From the NCBI GenBank assembly GCA_024516035.1, contig CM044961.1:18295374-18359373 (forward strand): a stretch of DNA of 64,000 nucleotides. Reading direction: 5' to 3'. Under the pieces are notes generated by a model, which was not told the origin of the DNA, made no database searches, and saw only the letters and a program-made list of their open reading frames with translations. Shown one piece after another: positions 1 to 11,218 of the stretch (positions are counted from its first letter, which is position 1; each line of letters begins with the position of its first letter). This stretch comes from Bactericera cockerelli (lineage: Eukaryota; Arthropoda; Insecta; Hemiptera; Triozidae). The position numbers and the translations under genes were made by a program.

Positions 1-111
1 ATCAGAGAACATTAAGAAAAAATAATTTGGTCTGGTTTGTGTTGGAAGTAATTTGTTAAAACAACTCTCCAAGGTGATAAACTGGCAGATGAGACAGAAA
101 AAAAGGATTTT

Positions 112-250
112 ATTTATATTTTGGTTTCACATCACTTTCAACTGCATGGTCATATCAAGATGGGGGTGTTACCCTGCTACCCACATTAACCTCACCTAAC
201 CTGAGTTGGGCTGGAATGACAGGAGACTGAATCACTGTCTTCAAAACGCA
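112..250 (-). repeat. SINE family B body fragment
   Basis: On the minus strand this carries the family B body: a GTGAGGTTAATGTGGGTAGC-like block followed by GGGTAACACCCCC. The same body occurs at 19003-19215, 39400-39745 and 49202-49461. No head is recognisable. It lies just upstream of the first visible exon of the plus-strand gene. Confidence 0.6.
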
Positions 251-411
251 GCTAGTGACCATCAAAACTTGGTACATTACAGCAGATTACATCATTAACA
301 ACAACAATTAAACTAGAAAATATTTCACAGAGTAAAGAAAATAAGTTTTTTTGGTAGTAGTATTATTCATAGTAATTATTCATTAAATTCTAAACTTACT
401 TTTTATTTCAG

Positions 412-3400
412 TTGTATATTTGCATATCAAAAAATCTCAATCAAATCGTTCCCTATGTAAAGAGAGCAACTCTACAGATTCTTTTAGAAGTCAGTGTGAG
501 TATTTGCATAGTTAAAAGTAAATTTTTTATTTCTTATAAAGTGTGGAGAATAATGTAAACAGTTACTTTTATGTTTGATATCATAAAAAAATACTTTTGA
601 GTATTTTATACTAAAGTATGTAGTTAGGTTATTCTAATAACCTGATTTAGAGTTAACATCTTGGTCAAGTAATATTTTAACTGTCCTACATTGTTGTCAA
701 TTCTAATGGAGAGCTGCTGGTTTTAGTCATGTTAAGCAGCCATGCATACCAGACAAACCATGTTGAAGTCCCACACTCTTTGATAGCTTCCTCACCAAAA
801 AAGTTCACAACACTGAGCCACTACTTAAAAAAAAAATAAAAAAAAATAGTAACTTTAATAAAAAAAAAAGAAGATCAGGTAACTATATAAAAAAAAAATA
901 ATCATAAAAATTGTAACTATAACTTTTGCATGATCACAGGAAAAGAGGATTCAGAAAAGAATGAGGCTTATTGTATAGCCCAGGAAAAGAGACTTCTTAA
1001 GAAATAGCCCAAGTTCTCACAATGGTTGATTGCACATAAAAACATGTGGTTCAGAACAAGTCAACTTTTCCACATAAGTTGGCTGGAGGCCATCATTGCC
1101 CCCAGCTGTAGCCAAGCTGGTTACTACAAGAAGAAGAAGAAAAGAGTTTGAAAATAAGGGTAAATTACTTCAGGAGAAGTCCATGAATGAAATGGGGCTG
1201 AGCCATTTCTCTTTCACCAAAGCAATAATACTGTAACTTACACCTCTACAACTTAATTTCCTTACACTACACCAAGTACAAAATTGGAATTTGAACCTGG
1301 TCTTCCTATGTGAACCAATTTGTCACAAAAGATCTATCTAAGGTCGCAGTGACAAAGAGCTTTCGTAGCCGATAGCCCTACCTTTACCAATACCAATGTG
1401 AACCAATGTTGATAGCAATTGAACCTCTGAGCATTCTTTTAAAATGTCCTATTTTTTTCTGGTTTTCCACAGCTCTTTACTATTCAGACAGGCCAGAGTT
1501 TCTCAAACACGTGGCGGCTCTGCGCTCCCAAGCCCCTGTCTTCCTCTCCATGCTGAACGAGACTCGGCGACAGATTCGCGAGCTGCGCACCACTCAGAAG
1601 ACCGCCCCCCGCCAGCTCTCAGCCCTGCAAGCCTACCGGCCCGTGCTGCGAGACCTGTCCCGTATTCTCATCTTACTCAACCGCGGGCCACCGAGCTTAC
1701 AGAGCACCATACCGCCCGCAGATTGGGAAACGCTGCTCGCCTGGGGCGAACGAGTTCTCAGCCGCTACAAGTCACAGAATCCACTCAAGGTGAGAGCCTC
1801 TACCCATTGTAATCAAGTGGACGTCACGCCACTTTCTATGACTACTCTTCCTAATGAACAATAATACTAGCTTGTGGCCATATGAGACAGTTCAAAACAG
1901 AACATATTTCAGATAATACTTTGGTTTGGTTTACTGAGACATTAAAAAAAAATCACCTGTGACAATATCCATGGTCTTCATATTGTTTTTTTTTTTTCCT
2001 TCAGTTTTCAAGAAACCGCTAATTAACCTTACCAATTTTAATTGGTTTTCATGACACATTCTCCTTTATTATTTTTGAAGTAGTTTCGCTTTCATTTGAA
2101 GATTATTTTCACTATTTCAAAAGATCTTTAGGTAATATTTTCTGTAAGAAAATTGAACACATTTCACTGAAACCTCCAAAGAAACTGTACGTCCCTTAAA
2201 AATAATATTTTGGATCGGTTTCCAAGTCAGTTTTTCTTATTTACATGGTCTTGAGGTAAAATTTGGATAAAGTTTCATGGACATTTTATCCTGTCATCTT
2301 TCAAAAGTCACTTGCATCTCCCTCAAAGCACACAATAACACAACATCCCTCAGTGTTTTGGAATTTACATATTAAATTGGAGTTTATCTATACCCAGTTT
2401 AACTTGGGTACCAAATTAGGTACCCAAGTAAAAAATAAAAAATAAATATGGACACAATACTGCCTCATGATTGGTTCATATTTTATACACGTGGCAATTT
2501 TGAGATTTTCTACTAATTCACTTGTATCTCCAAAACAGCTTAACCGATTTTCTTCAAATTTTATTAAAAGATAATTTATAAATGCACTATGTAAAACACT
2601 AATACAAAATTTCATTAATATCGGTTGTACCGTTCACGAGATATGAGCGTTTAAGTAAAAAGTTAGTGGTCAGGTGCATGGTCTCTATCACCAAGAATCC
2701 CTAGTGCGAAGTTGATGAATTTAAAATGGGACCATCTACAGAATATCTCCTATATGTTTACAAAATTTCGTCGAAATCCGTTCAGTAGTTTCTGAAATTT
2801 GCGCTAACAGGGAATCCTTTTAAACGACAGCAGACACAAAACCAAAGTTGCTCATGAGGTTATGAAATGTCCAGAAATATGAAAAAAATTGAAATCGGAG
2901 CAAAAAATATTTTTTTTTATATACCAAAGCGAACACAATACTTCCGATTTCTAATATTAGAAATTCATCGGAAGTAATTGTTAGCAAATAACAAGTTTCC
3001 CTTAACGTAAAGTTTTCTTCAGTGTCCAGAGCTGATTCTTAATTGCTACAGTACTCACTGTGAAAACCATTTCATAAGCTTCTTGGATTTTATGGAGTTT
3101 TTTTTCTTAGAAGATGAAGAGGATTTCGGGCTCATGGTTAAGTTGAGGGTTCCAATGTCAACAGACCGTGGTCACTGCACCGCCATCGCCGAGAAAATTA
3201 ATGATTGTTTATTTTCAAAGCTAGATAGAACCTATTTGACAGCATCTACTAATTTTATTTCAAGCACTGCCCGCACTGTTACATTTAGATACATTGGCTT
3301 TTCCATATGGTGAACTGGAATTGTTTAATGACTGAAGCACCTACTTCACACAAGGTATCTGAAAAATACATTAATGCATCTCACTGTGTAAAATATTGCC

Positions 3401-4308
3401 ACTTGGAGCTAAGCATGATAATGGATTTGGCACTTGATGTTAAATCTAAGAAAAAAGAAAGAGCAACCGTGATTTTTTTTAAATTAATATTATTAACAGC
3501 ACACACTGATAATATTCAACTTTTCAAAATTAACAACAACAAAAAATGAAAGCTTTCGAGTTGCACTGTCCGGTATTTTTTTTTCTCTTAAGATTTAATT
3601 TTTATGAAAAATATCACCTAACATAAAATGGTAATTCCTTATTTTGCTTGGAGTACTTAGAAGGTTTATCTTATCACAACAATATGTGCTCATTAAACTA
3701 ACGTAGATTAGCAGTAATTATTACTAGCAGGTAGAGTTGTGCTCACTCCAACAGGCAACAGGAAGTATTGTAGGTGAGAAAAAATTTATCCCTCGAATTT
3801 TACTTATTCCATTTATGTACATAAAATCAGTGTGATAGTTTATTTGTATGAGTTATTTTCTACTTCGTGCTGGAGGAAAAATAAAAACATGTATTAGGTA
3901 CGTGATATCTTTAGATATGATAGCAAGAAATTTAGAAAACCTTTGCTTTCTTGAAAAAAGCCTCTTATTTGCCTTCTTGTATAGGCCTAGATTTTTTACT
4001 TAGATTGTTCGTGCTCTTTGAAGCCCCACCCCACCCCCTGTGTGTCAAGAACTACTGAAAATATAGAAAAATGCAAAAACCCGTATTCCTTGATTTTTGG
4101 GGGGATTGAGTTTCAGCCAAAATAAATTGACAGTCAGGCTGGGCACGGACCAACTTTAAAATCTTAATGTAATGGTATGTCCTGTGGTATATTGTTTTAA
4201 AGGCCTCAATAAGAGAAGTTCATTGCAACACATTTTGTGTTGCAACAACTTATATGTTAACGCTTGCAGCATTATCCTCGCCTTTAGGTTACCTTCTACT
4301 AAAGAGTC

Positions 4309-4343
<35 letters not shown>

Positions 4344-7300
4344 TTGTTCCCATCCATACATCTAATGCAAAAATTTCCCTCAAACATTTTTTTTTTCTTC
4401 ATTTTCATACGATACTATATGAACTGGTCGTGATACTGATCATTTTATAGTGCTCATTATTGTAACTCAGTTTCAGGTTTTGTCACAACCTTGAAATAGT
4501 TATAGCTGGCGAAACTAGACGCGTAGTTATGAAAAGGAAACCCCCAACAACCAACAAACCTGCATAATATTCCAATATCGAAAAGAGCGAGAAAACAAAT
4601 GATTAACACACTTTTAACGCTTGTTTAGTATCAATAGAGCGCGCGATTAGCTGCTAAGCACCATGCGAAAGGTCCCGGGTTCGATCCCCCGTACCGACAA
4701 AATATTGTATTCTTAAATTGGTTATAGTTGTTTGTAAGGGATACCTTCCGGTGCGCTCGTGTTGATCCAACACCTAAATTTGAAGTTTTGTGTCACTTCT
4801 CGCCCATCGGAGGGGAGGCATACTACGGGATGGGCAAGCGGCTACAGACCACAGGCGTCTACAGTAGCTCCGACCTGTTTCATGACTACTTTAAAAATAA
4901 AATCGGAGTATTCATTTGATTGTTCATCCATTTTCTCTTCATCGGAATAATTTTGAAATCGTAGATTTATTTTCGATGGACAGGAGCAAAATTTAGCGTA
5001 GCGATTCTAATTTGGCTACATATTGGTTTTGGTTATACCTCAAATTTGGAACAGTAAGAGAAAAAAATTAATTTTTTTTCGGTGCGCATTGCAATAACTT
5101 TAGATCTATTGGGGCAGTATAAATTTAATAGGTTTTATCAGTATATTCATTATTATAATAGATCTATACGTTTAATTTTCGTATTTGAATAATTTTAGTT
5201 TTCCATATCCTATTCATCTCCATGTAACTCCACTGATTACTGACTACCCGTCTCAGATGTCAATAAACTGCGAAAATCTTTTCAATCACGTGTGGTGTAT
5301 CATACATCAAGTTTTTTTGGTCTCTTTCGGGGTTAGTTTTTTTGTACGTGTTTGGAAACACGAAAAATTCGAAAAAAAAATAAGATATCTATCATTATGT
5401 ATGTACGATGTATGTTGACAATTGCCACAGCTATCTACACTAAGGGAATTATTTCCCTTGTTTAGCGTAATAATAAAGTATTAATTTGATTTTGTAACTA
5501 ATTTATTTCCCGACAGGTGGCGCAGCTGTACAAAATGATAGACCCTAATGAGGGTGGCATAGATACCAAGGACCTGGCAGCTTTCCAGTCTCCACACCAA
5601 AATGCCATCTCTGCGTTCGAGGATAAGTATGATATGTAAGTTAACCTTCTTTCTCGTAAACCTTTGCACAATATTATATTATCTACCGAAATTTTGAAAA
5701 CCGGTCCCAGTAGAAGCAGCCTCGTAACCTGCAGGTCAGAGGTTCGAGTCTCAAATATCGGGAATTTTAAAACGATTTGAGTAATTTTTACGTCACTCTT
5801 GATAATTAACACAAACATAAAAACACCAATTTTAGGCGAATCTTTGTAAATCTCACTTTAGGTAGTAAGGAAATACATTTTGATATCAGTTATGAATACA
5901 AATACGAGTGAAGTTATTTCAAAATGTCATTGTATCTGGGCGCCCACACAAGCCATAGACCGTTGTCAACCGACCTCAGTAGATTGATCGATAAGGCGGC
6001 GGACTTGTAAACTGGAGGTCGGTGATTCAAGTCTCAAGTTCAGCAAAGATTCTAGACAAAATTCTCTCTCTCAAGAATACGGAATACTCATTTTATTTTA
6101 TATTTTGAGTTCAGTGTGCGGAAATCGAATAATTTGCTTTCTTTACAGTTATGTTTGAGTGATGACGAGGGTTATATTGAAGATTGGAAGTTTCTCCAAT
6201 AATTATTAACTAGAAAATCTAATCCATGTTTTGTCCCTAACAATTGAGATGTTGTACTCCTACAGTGACACATGCAACAGGTGGTTGAATTAAATTTAAT
6301 TAGCACAGTGAGTATCTTCTTGTTGTATACTCAGTTGTACTCGGGCAAGGTGTGAGGTGTGGTGCAGTGGTGAATTATACTATTCCGTGTCCGTGACAGT
6401 GACAGGCACAGATAACTATAGCAAGGTGGTGAGAGGAATATATATATATATATATATATATCTTTATTTGTATTATGATGTTACAATTTTTTTTTTTGAT
6501 AACAATTAAAAAACAACATGATTACTATAAATTTTGAAAAAAAAAAAAAAAAGAACATGAAAGATAAACATATAAAAATTTACAAAATTAGAAATAAATA
6601 AATGATACTCAATTACAATGAAAAAACAACTAATACATTTAAATACTAACTACTAAACAGGGTTCTCTAGAATAAAGTTTCTTTCACTTGCTACAGTCAT
6701 GTAGTATGAAGCAATATTATCCATCACAACGTTTGAGGTGATAGATTTGAGATCAATCAAAAAATTATGAAGGCTGACAATTTCTGCACCCAGGTATCTT
6801 TTACGAACATTTTTGAAAACTGGACAGGAGCAAAAGAAATGCCATACAGTATCCATCAATTTTGAATTGCATATTGTACAAAAAAATTTTCCTTCAAATT
6901 TAGACTTCAAACTACCATAGGAAATAACAGCAAATTCGTCCCCTGATAGTCGCAGTTGACAGAAAAATCTTCTCTTATGCAGAGTTACCTCAGGGGATGT
7001 AAGCCAAACTGATGCCCCCAAACCTATGGGATGAGTGACCAGACATTTGAAAGTCGAACTGTAGAGCGACTCCTCCACTCTTTTGATGTCATTTGACCGC
7101 AATCTAGATACTAGTTCGTCTAGGATCTCTGGTATAATATTTTTGATAGTTTCTATATCCTGGTTTACCCACATATTGTCAAAACCAAGATCACTGATCA
7201 CCCATTTTAACTGTTTGCACCAATTGTACCTTACATCCACAATCCTGTCAATATTATTACATTGCTTCAAGAGTTCTAAAAAGCAAATTTTTGGATAACG

Positions 7301-8485
7301 ATCATTAGACATTGAGAGGATCTTGCACCACCAATTTAACATTTTTTGGAGAACTAATTTTTTCAACATAACAAGCCCTAACTCCATTCTGAGGTAATGA
7401 CCGGGTGTTGATCGGGTGAGGTAAAGAATTGATTTGTAGAAGAAAGTTTGTACTCTTTCCAAGTCCTCCACGTACCTCCACGCCCATACTTCAGCACAAT
7501 AGAGGGCAGTGGCCAGGACAACTGAATCAAAAAGTTTTTTCCAAACTTCCAAATCAGCTACTTTAGAACTCTTAACGATCTCAGATATCCTGGCTGTTGC
7601 CGCCTTGCCCTTAACATATGCGTGCTCGCTTGCAATACGAAACAACCCAGAACTGGAAAATTTTATTCCTAGGTACGTAAAGTCTTTTACAATTTCCAAA
7701 TTTTCCCCATTATAGGAGAACTGACAACTCCTAGGGTACCCACCCTTTTTTCTAAAGATAACAATTTTGAGAGGAGAGGAATATATGGACGTCCAGATTC
7801 TATTAATTTGGTTTTAAAGTTCTGGTTTTGAGTTATTCAGGACGGGGCTTTTACACTCCATTCGCTGGGAATCGTACCAGCTACCCATTTTAATCTCACC
7901 CAACCTGGGTTGGGCCGGAAACGCCAGCCTCACATATTTTTACTTTCCTTATTCTAGGTATAATAAGGAAAATATTGTATTCGTCGAAAATTTGACCTAG
8001 CCAGTTTTTCACATTTCTGGACAAATCATAGCCTCAGGATACCAACAAAGTTTTTTTCGGCCATCGGTTCGTCGTCCGTCTATATGTATGTACATTTGTA
8101 CAATTGTACATGTGCAATTGCACATATATGTGTGAACACGATATCTCGAGAACGGTTAGACCTAGAGACTTGAAATTTGGTATGGAAGTTTATTTTATAT
8201 ATACCACATAAACCACGAAACTTTTGGTTGAAATCGGCCAAATTCTATCGTTGGGCCGTAGAATCTAATGTTTTATAATGTTTTGTTTCTACACCAGACA
8301 TGCCTTAATACTGTTCTGTTTCTACCCCAGGCATGCCTTAATACTGTTGTTTGCTCCTCAGGCACGGCGACTGCACCATCCTAGCGGAGTGGCCCTCCTC
8401 CACCATCTCCAGAGTGTACATTGATGACGATGACTTTGACTCTCTCGGGAATCGACCCCAGGACACCATCACCACGGAACTGTGA
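412..8485 (+). CDS. 3' end of an unrecognised multi-exon gene (four exons)
   Basis: Four exons chain with consistent splice phases: 412-495, 1473-1789, 5517-5635 and 8362-8485 (stop TGA 8483-8485). Each is bounded by AG and GT: TTTCAG/gtgagt, CCACAG/gtgaga, GACAG/gtaag, CTCAG. The visible part encodes about 213 residues. Exon 1473-1789 is GC-rich against AT-rich flanks and predicts Arg/Leu-rich amphipathic helices (motifs FLKHVAALRSQAP, LSRILILLNRG). The C-terminus has a short acidic patch, IDDDDFDSL, and ends TITTEL. I do not recognise the family. There is no signal peptide or membrane segment in the visible part, and the N-terminus lies left of the window. Exon 412-495 is the least certain: two of its frames are open, and I chose the one whose phase fits the next exon. 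The introns hold SINEs and a retrotransposon. Confidence 0.65.
500..1009. other. intron sequence with A/T runs
   Basis: AT-rich intron of the plus-strand gene with several poly-A runs (824-900). I see no recognisable element or exon. Confidence 0.5.
1010..1140 (+). repeat. interspersed repeat, family I, copy 1
   Basis: This shares a block of about 100 bases (GATTGCACATA, ATGTGGTTCAG, AGTTGGCTGGAG) with 38815-38940, followed by a short simple-sequence tail, (AGA)n here and (CAA)n there. That is a SINE-like 3' end. The family is unknown to me. Confidence 0.55.
1320..1395 (+). mobile_element. 76-bp 5'-truncated I-type retrotransposon 3' end
   Basis: This matches the 3' terminus of the long non-LTR element ending near 18396, starting at TGTCACAAAAGATC and including the (TACCAA)n tail, by eye without mismatch. 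It is flanked by a 12-bp target-site duplication ATGTGAACCAAT at 1308-1319 and 1396-1407. It is a dead-on-arrival copy in the intron of the plus-strand gene, 77 bp before exon 1473-1789. Confidence 0.9.
1796..2429. other. intron sequence, nothing recognised
   Basis: AT-rich intron of the plus-strand gene. No repeat or exon was recognised. Confidence 0.4.
2430..2965 (+). repeat. interspersed repeat family F, copy 1
   Basis: A block of roughly 500 bases is shared with 45880-46605 and, more degenerately, 40955-41345. Common landmarks are TGGACACAATAC, ACCGTTCACGAGATAT, AAAGTTAGTGGTCAGG, ATGGGACCATCTACAGA and CCGATTTCTAATATTAGAAA. The copy at 45880 sits inside a TIR element, but this copy shows no TIRs. 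There is no coding capacity. Confidence 0.7.
2970..4630. other. intron sequence with a (TAT)n microsatellite
   Basis: Apart from a (TAT)n microsatellite at about 4309-4342 I recognise nothing. A 76-codon open frame at 3083-3313 has no family match I know and no splice support. Confidence 0.45.
4636..4905 (+). mobile_element. SINE family A (tRNA-headed), full-length copy
   Basis: A tRNA-like head (GCGATTAGCTGCTAAGC as A box, GGTTCGATCCC as B box) is followed by the family A body: GGTGCGCTCGTGTTGA, CACTTCTCGCCCATC, GGGAGGCATAC and the 3' GTCTACAGTAGCTCC block. Relatives lie at 12652-12945, 18397-18510, 30788-31040, 38953-39262 and 61446-61655. The head lacks an intact cloverleaf, so this is a SINE and not a tRNA gene. 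Confidence 0.8.
4906..5510. other. intron sequence, nothing recognised
   Basis: AT-rich intron just before exon 5517-5635. No repeat was recognised. Confidence 0.4.
5940..6060 (+). repeat. tRNA-like SINE head (family G)
   Basis: Contains GACCTCAGTAGATTGATC (A-box-like), GGCGGACTTGTAAACTGGAG and GGTGATTCAAGTC (B-box-like). The reverse strand of 25285-25370 has the same head. A weaker tRNA-like B-box region is at 5700-5770. Confidence 0.55.
6365..6443 (-). mobile_element. SINE family B, 3' part of a copy split by a retrotransposon
   Basis: On the minus strand this reads the 3' tail of family B (CTCACCACC, TATCTGTGCC, GGACACGGAAT), as seen uninterrupted at 39665-39745. The other half is at 7774-7935. 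The split occurs at GAGAGGAATATAT, duplicated at 6431-6443 and 7774-7786. Confidence 0.8.
6444..7773 (-). mobile_element. 5'-truncated non-LTR retrotransposon
   Basis: Inserted on the minus strand into a SINE B with a 13-bp target-site duplication, GAGAGGAATATAT (6431-6443 and 7774-7786). The 3' end reads AATAAAG followed by (TA)n. Only the RT thumb and C-terminal region survive (see 6653-7773). The element is 1330 bp and 5'-truncated, as is typical of target-primed insertion. Confidence 0.85.
6653..7773 (-). pseudogene. reverse transcriptase C-terminal fragment of a non-LTR element
   Basis: An open frame of about 370 codons, truncated at its 5' end, begins with LKIVIFRKKGGYPR and contains the RT thumb motif EIVKDFTYLGIKFSSSG. 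A long helical region follows (LATALYCAEVWAW, with PGHYLRMELGL), then a CCHC zinc knuckle (CTICNSKLMDTVWHFFCSC). The RT catalytic motifs lie upstream of the truncation and are absent, so it cannot retrotranspose. The frame is otherwise uninterrupted, suggesting a fairly recent insertion. It lies in the last intron of the plus-strand gene, antisense to it. I cannot assign the clade securely; Jockey/R4-like elements are the obvious comparison. Confidence 0.8.
7774..7935 (-). mobile_element. SINE family B, 5' part of the split copy
   Basis: On the minus strand this shows GTGAGGCTGGCGTTTCCGGC, CCAGGTTGGGTGAG, TAGCTGGTACGATTCCCAGC and CCCCGTCCTGA, which is the family B body. It continues into 6365-6443 on the far side of the inserted retrotransposon. 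Confidence 0.85.
7940..8275 (+). repeat. interspersed repeat family E, copy 1
   Basis: Shares an extended block with the minus strand of 36775-37135: TACTTTCCTTATT, GTATTCGTCGAAAATTTGAC, GCCTCAGGATACCAA, AACGGTTAGACCTAGAGAC-like and CACGAAACTTTTGGTTGAAA. It is noncoding and belongs to the common arthropod repeat type with divergent A/T-rich ends. Confidence 0.65.
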
Positions 8486-8548
8486 CAATCAAAACTAGGC
8501 TAAGCTCTTCTTCAAACTCCTGCATCTCTTTTCCCAATTCTCCTCTTT

Positions 8549-8610
8549 TTTTTAATGATATTTATTTACAGAGGAGACTTAACAATCAGAGACATCAGAG
8601 TCCTTGCTCC
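8549..8610 (-). mobile_element. 62-bp retroelement 3' fragment with TSD
   Basis: A poly-T-led block (TTTAATGATATTTATTTACA through CAGAGTCCTTGC) is flanked by an 11-bp direct repeat TTCTCCTCTTT at 8538-8548 and 8611-8621. The same block recurs at 62931-62988 with its own TSD. It sits in the 3' UTR of the plus-strand gene, just after the stop at 8485. Confidence 0.8.
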
Positions 8611-8734
8611 TTCTCCTCTTTGTTTGTTATGAGGTGACGGGACTGGCACAGATAATTTAATGCATTTTTTTAGTGAAAGAATCAATAGATTTTATTTCAA
8701 TTATGTACTCCCAAAAAATAACAAAAGAATAATA

Positions 8735-8945
8735 ATAATAATATCGCCTTATTTATACTGCCCGAAGAGGACTATTAAAGTCCCATTATTCCAGCAGTAA
8801 GCCCAAGACATATTATTATGGGGTAAAAATCCCAAATAGGAGGATAACTTGTCATGTCCCGGCTGGGTTTTGAACCCACGACCTCTGGAACCTCTTGGAT
8901 TCACAGAGTGCCGCCTTTACCACTGTGCTACCGGGTCGGACCGGG
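8735..8945 (-). mobile_element. tRNA-derived SINE (family with ATT tail)
   Basis: The minus strand carries a tRNA-like head with A box TAGCACAGTGG and B box GGGTTCAAAACCC. A body of about 110 bases and a 3' (ATT)n tail at 8731-8745 follow. The predicted acceptor stem and anticodon arm do not make a plausible functional tRNA. Confidence 0.65.
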
Positions 8946-10711
8946 AAAAGAATCGTCAAGTTCTCGCATTGGAAATAAAATACTCCTTACAAATAAATAT
9001 AAGGTACCATAACGTAGGAGATGCTAGGCGTCTAGTCTCGTTAAAAATTAATTTAGTATTGCTTCCTCTGTGCTTATCATTTCATTAGAAACAAAAGAAT
9101 TATGAGAACAGAAATTAATTTGAAGGTTTTTGACTAAAGTCTAATTGTTATACCTGTATAAAAAGAAACAGGTATAAAATGATTTGGGTTAAAAGAAAGC
9201 CCCTTGTCGACTGAATGTTTTTCACTTTTCTAGATAATGAAGATCAATGATTAAGTTTCTGTCCTCGTATCTCGCGTCCTGATCCCCCTACTTTACGTTT
9301 TAAGAGTCTATTATCCCCTCAGTGTTCAGTAGTTAGAATCGATGTTGAGAGTGAGTCATGCTCTATGAAAAAAAAATCTTTCTTTTTTCTAAGCAAAAAA
9401 AAACTTGATGTTTACAGTTTTTTTTCTTATGAAAAGCTGTTCTAAATTATTCACTATTTCATGTTTCTCACAAGTTTGAGCCAAATTATTTTTAGCAGAT
9501 TCACCTCGTACCATGGCATATTTTAAAATTAAAAATAATAACTCTGGGAGTCGAATCCTAGATGTCTTGTTTACTAGTCCCTTTTCAACTCCTACCACTA
9601 TCAAAATTCATTCACGTTTGTATCACTAGTTTTTACTTTCACTTCATTTTTCTCCGTTTTTCACTCTTGTTTTATTTTCTGTTATTTTTAAGTTGTAAGT
9701 CAAAAACAATAATTGCTTTATGTTAAATTATATTTCTCAATGTGTGAACTTCAAACAAATCCACGCTATTTGAACTTCAAAGAAATGCACGCTATTTAGA
9801 TCCTGATAAATTAAATCTGAATATTTCAGTCATTTGGTTATTTATTTTATATAGGTATTTAAAAAAAAATCCAAAAATAATATTTTTATTTTTTGATCCG
9901 TACGTTTGATAAAAAGTAGAAAATATGTTCCAAATACGTATAGCTAATATTATTCTTAAAAAAGTAAATATTTAGTTTCAATTTCCATATTTCCATACAA
10001 ATTAGTCTTCCAATTTTTCCTGAAGTTCACATGGTTGCTGCAATACATTTTATCTTTTTGCCTCATGAGACTTGCCTGATTTTTATTTAGTTGTAACTTG
10101 GTTAGGATAAATTAATGAGTATTAATTAATGATTTCTACTACCTACATTTTTTGTTGTAAATATTCTAAATTTTTATTGTCTTTTATGAAATTTCAAATA
10201 AATCATAGATATATTTTTTTACAATCAAACGAAGATTTTCTACAAATTGTGGTACATTTGTTTTATTTTTAATATAGATCGTCTCCAAATAAATCTATAC
10301 ATGTATAGAACTCAAATCTGTGCATATCTGACTAGGGGTTGTCTGTTTACAATACCATAGCCAAAATGGTAACAGATATCGAAATTTTCATGAGAATCCC
10401 CTCATTCACCAGTACTGCCATGCCTTTGGAATCCCTATAGCATAGTGACCACTGTGACCAGTATCTCCTCATATTATTACTTCAGTTCACATGTATAACT
10501 GACTCTTCATTTCTGTGATTATGTATTGTGTGTTAGTTCAGTTGAGTCCCGTTTCAAAGTACCAGCAAACTGCTAGTTCTTCATAAACATTAATACATAG
10601 ATAATAAGAGACACAATTACTCTTGGATTCTTGGTCAACACGAAAGTATTCCTAAGATGAATACCTACAACAAAAAACCCTTCCTGCTTGAGGTCTGTTG
10701 GAGACTCCTTC
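8946..10711. other. gene-free AT-rich stretch
   Basis: No gene was recognised. A weak tRNA-like remnant is on the minus strand near 9530-9600. I looked here for downstream exons of the dicarboxylate carrier on the minus strand and saw none. Confidence 0.45.
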
Positions 10712-10714
10712 TTA

Positions 10715-10927
10715 TGCCGGGTCCACACTAAGCGAACATTGTTAGCTAACAATGTTCGCGAACAATGTTATCCGCACATTTTGTTCGCGAGCATTGTTAG
10801 CTAACAATGTTGGCAGTGTGGACCCGGCATTAGAAAATGTTTTTACGACTTGTTTGAAATAACATTGTTAGCGAACATTGTGCGCGAACATTGTTAGCTA
10901 ACATGTTCGCTTAGTGTGGACCCGGCA
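10715..10927. mobile_element. PIF/Harbinger-like MITE pair with TTA target sites
   Basis: Terminal inverted repeats read TGCCGGGTCCACACTAAGCG and its complement at the right end, with TTA flanking at 10712-10714 and 10928-10930. A second internal right end (AGTGTGGACCCGGCA, then TTA) lies at 10815-10832. The arrangement is therefore one 115-bp element plus a right-end half element. The interior is built from palindromic GTTCGCGAACA and GTTAGCTAAC words. Confidence 0.8.
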
Positions 10928-11091
10928 TTATAGACGAAGAGGCAATACGTGCAGTCTAAGCTTTATTCAAATTGAGTTATGTTGTTATGTATCAAGCGAG
11001 TTGAACTCATTTCACGTGAGTGCTTTAGTCATGGGGATGGTGGTTAAGTCTCTATTCCCAAGTACGTTGGCGTGACGAGCTGATGACTATA

Positions 11092-11216
11092 AGGGCCAAA
11101 TTATAAAACAGGATTAAAGTTCAGATACGCCCTCAAGTTGGAGTTTCAACCAATCAAAGCGCACTATAGCCCGAGTTGAGGGACCAGCTCAACTTGACTG
11201 TTTTATAATTCGGCCC
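11092..11216. mobile_element. TA-target MITE family D, copy 1
   Basis: TIRs AGGGCCAAATTATAAAACAG and its complement (TGTTTTATAATTCGGCCC) border a 125-bp noncoding element with TA on each side. Other copies are at 18769-18890, 20113-20253 and 33914-34059. Confidence 0.8.
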
Positions 11217-11218
11217 TA

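Noticed and set aside
1444..1812. Second open frame over exon 1473-1789
   Set aside because: Its Ser/Pro/Arg-rich translation is the out-of-phase shadow. Only the other frame fits the splice phases of the following exon.
4156..4450. Open frames across (TAT)n encoding poly-Ile
   Set aside because: They are produced by the microsatellite and have no other support.
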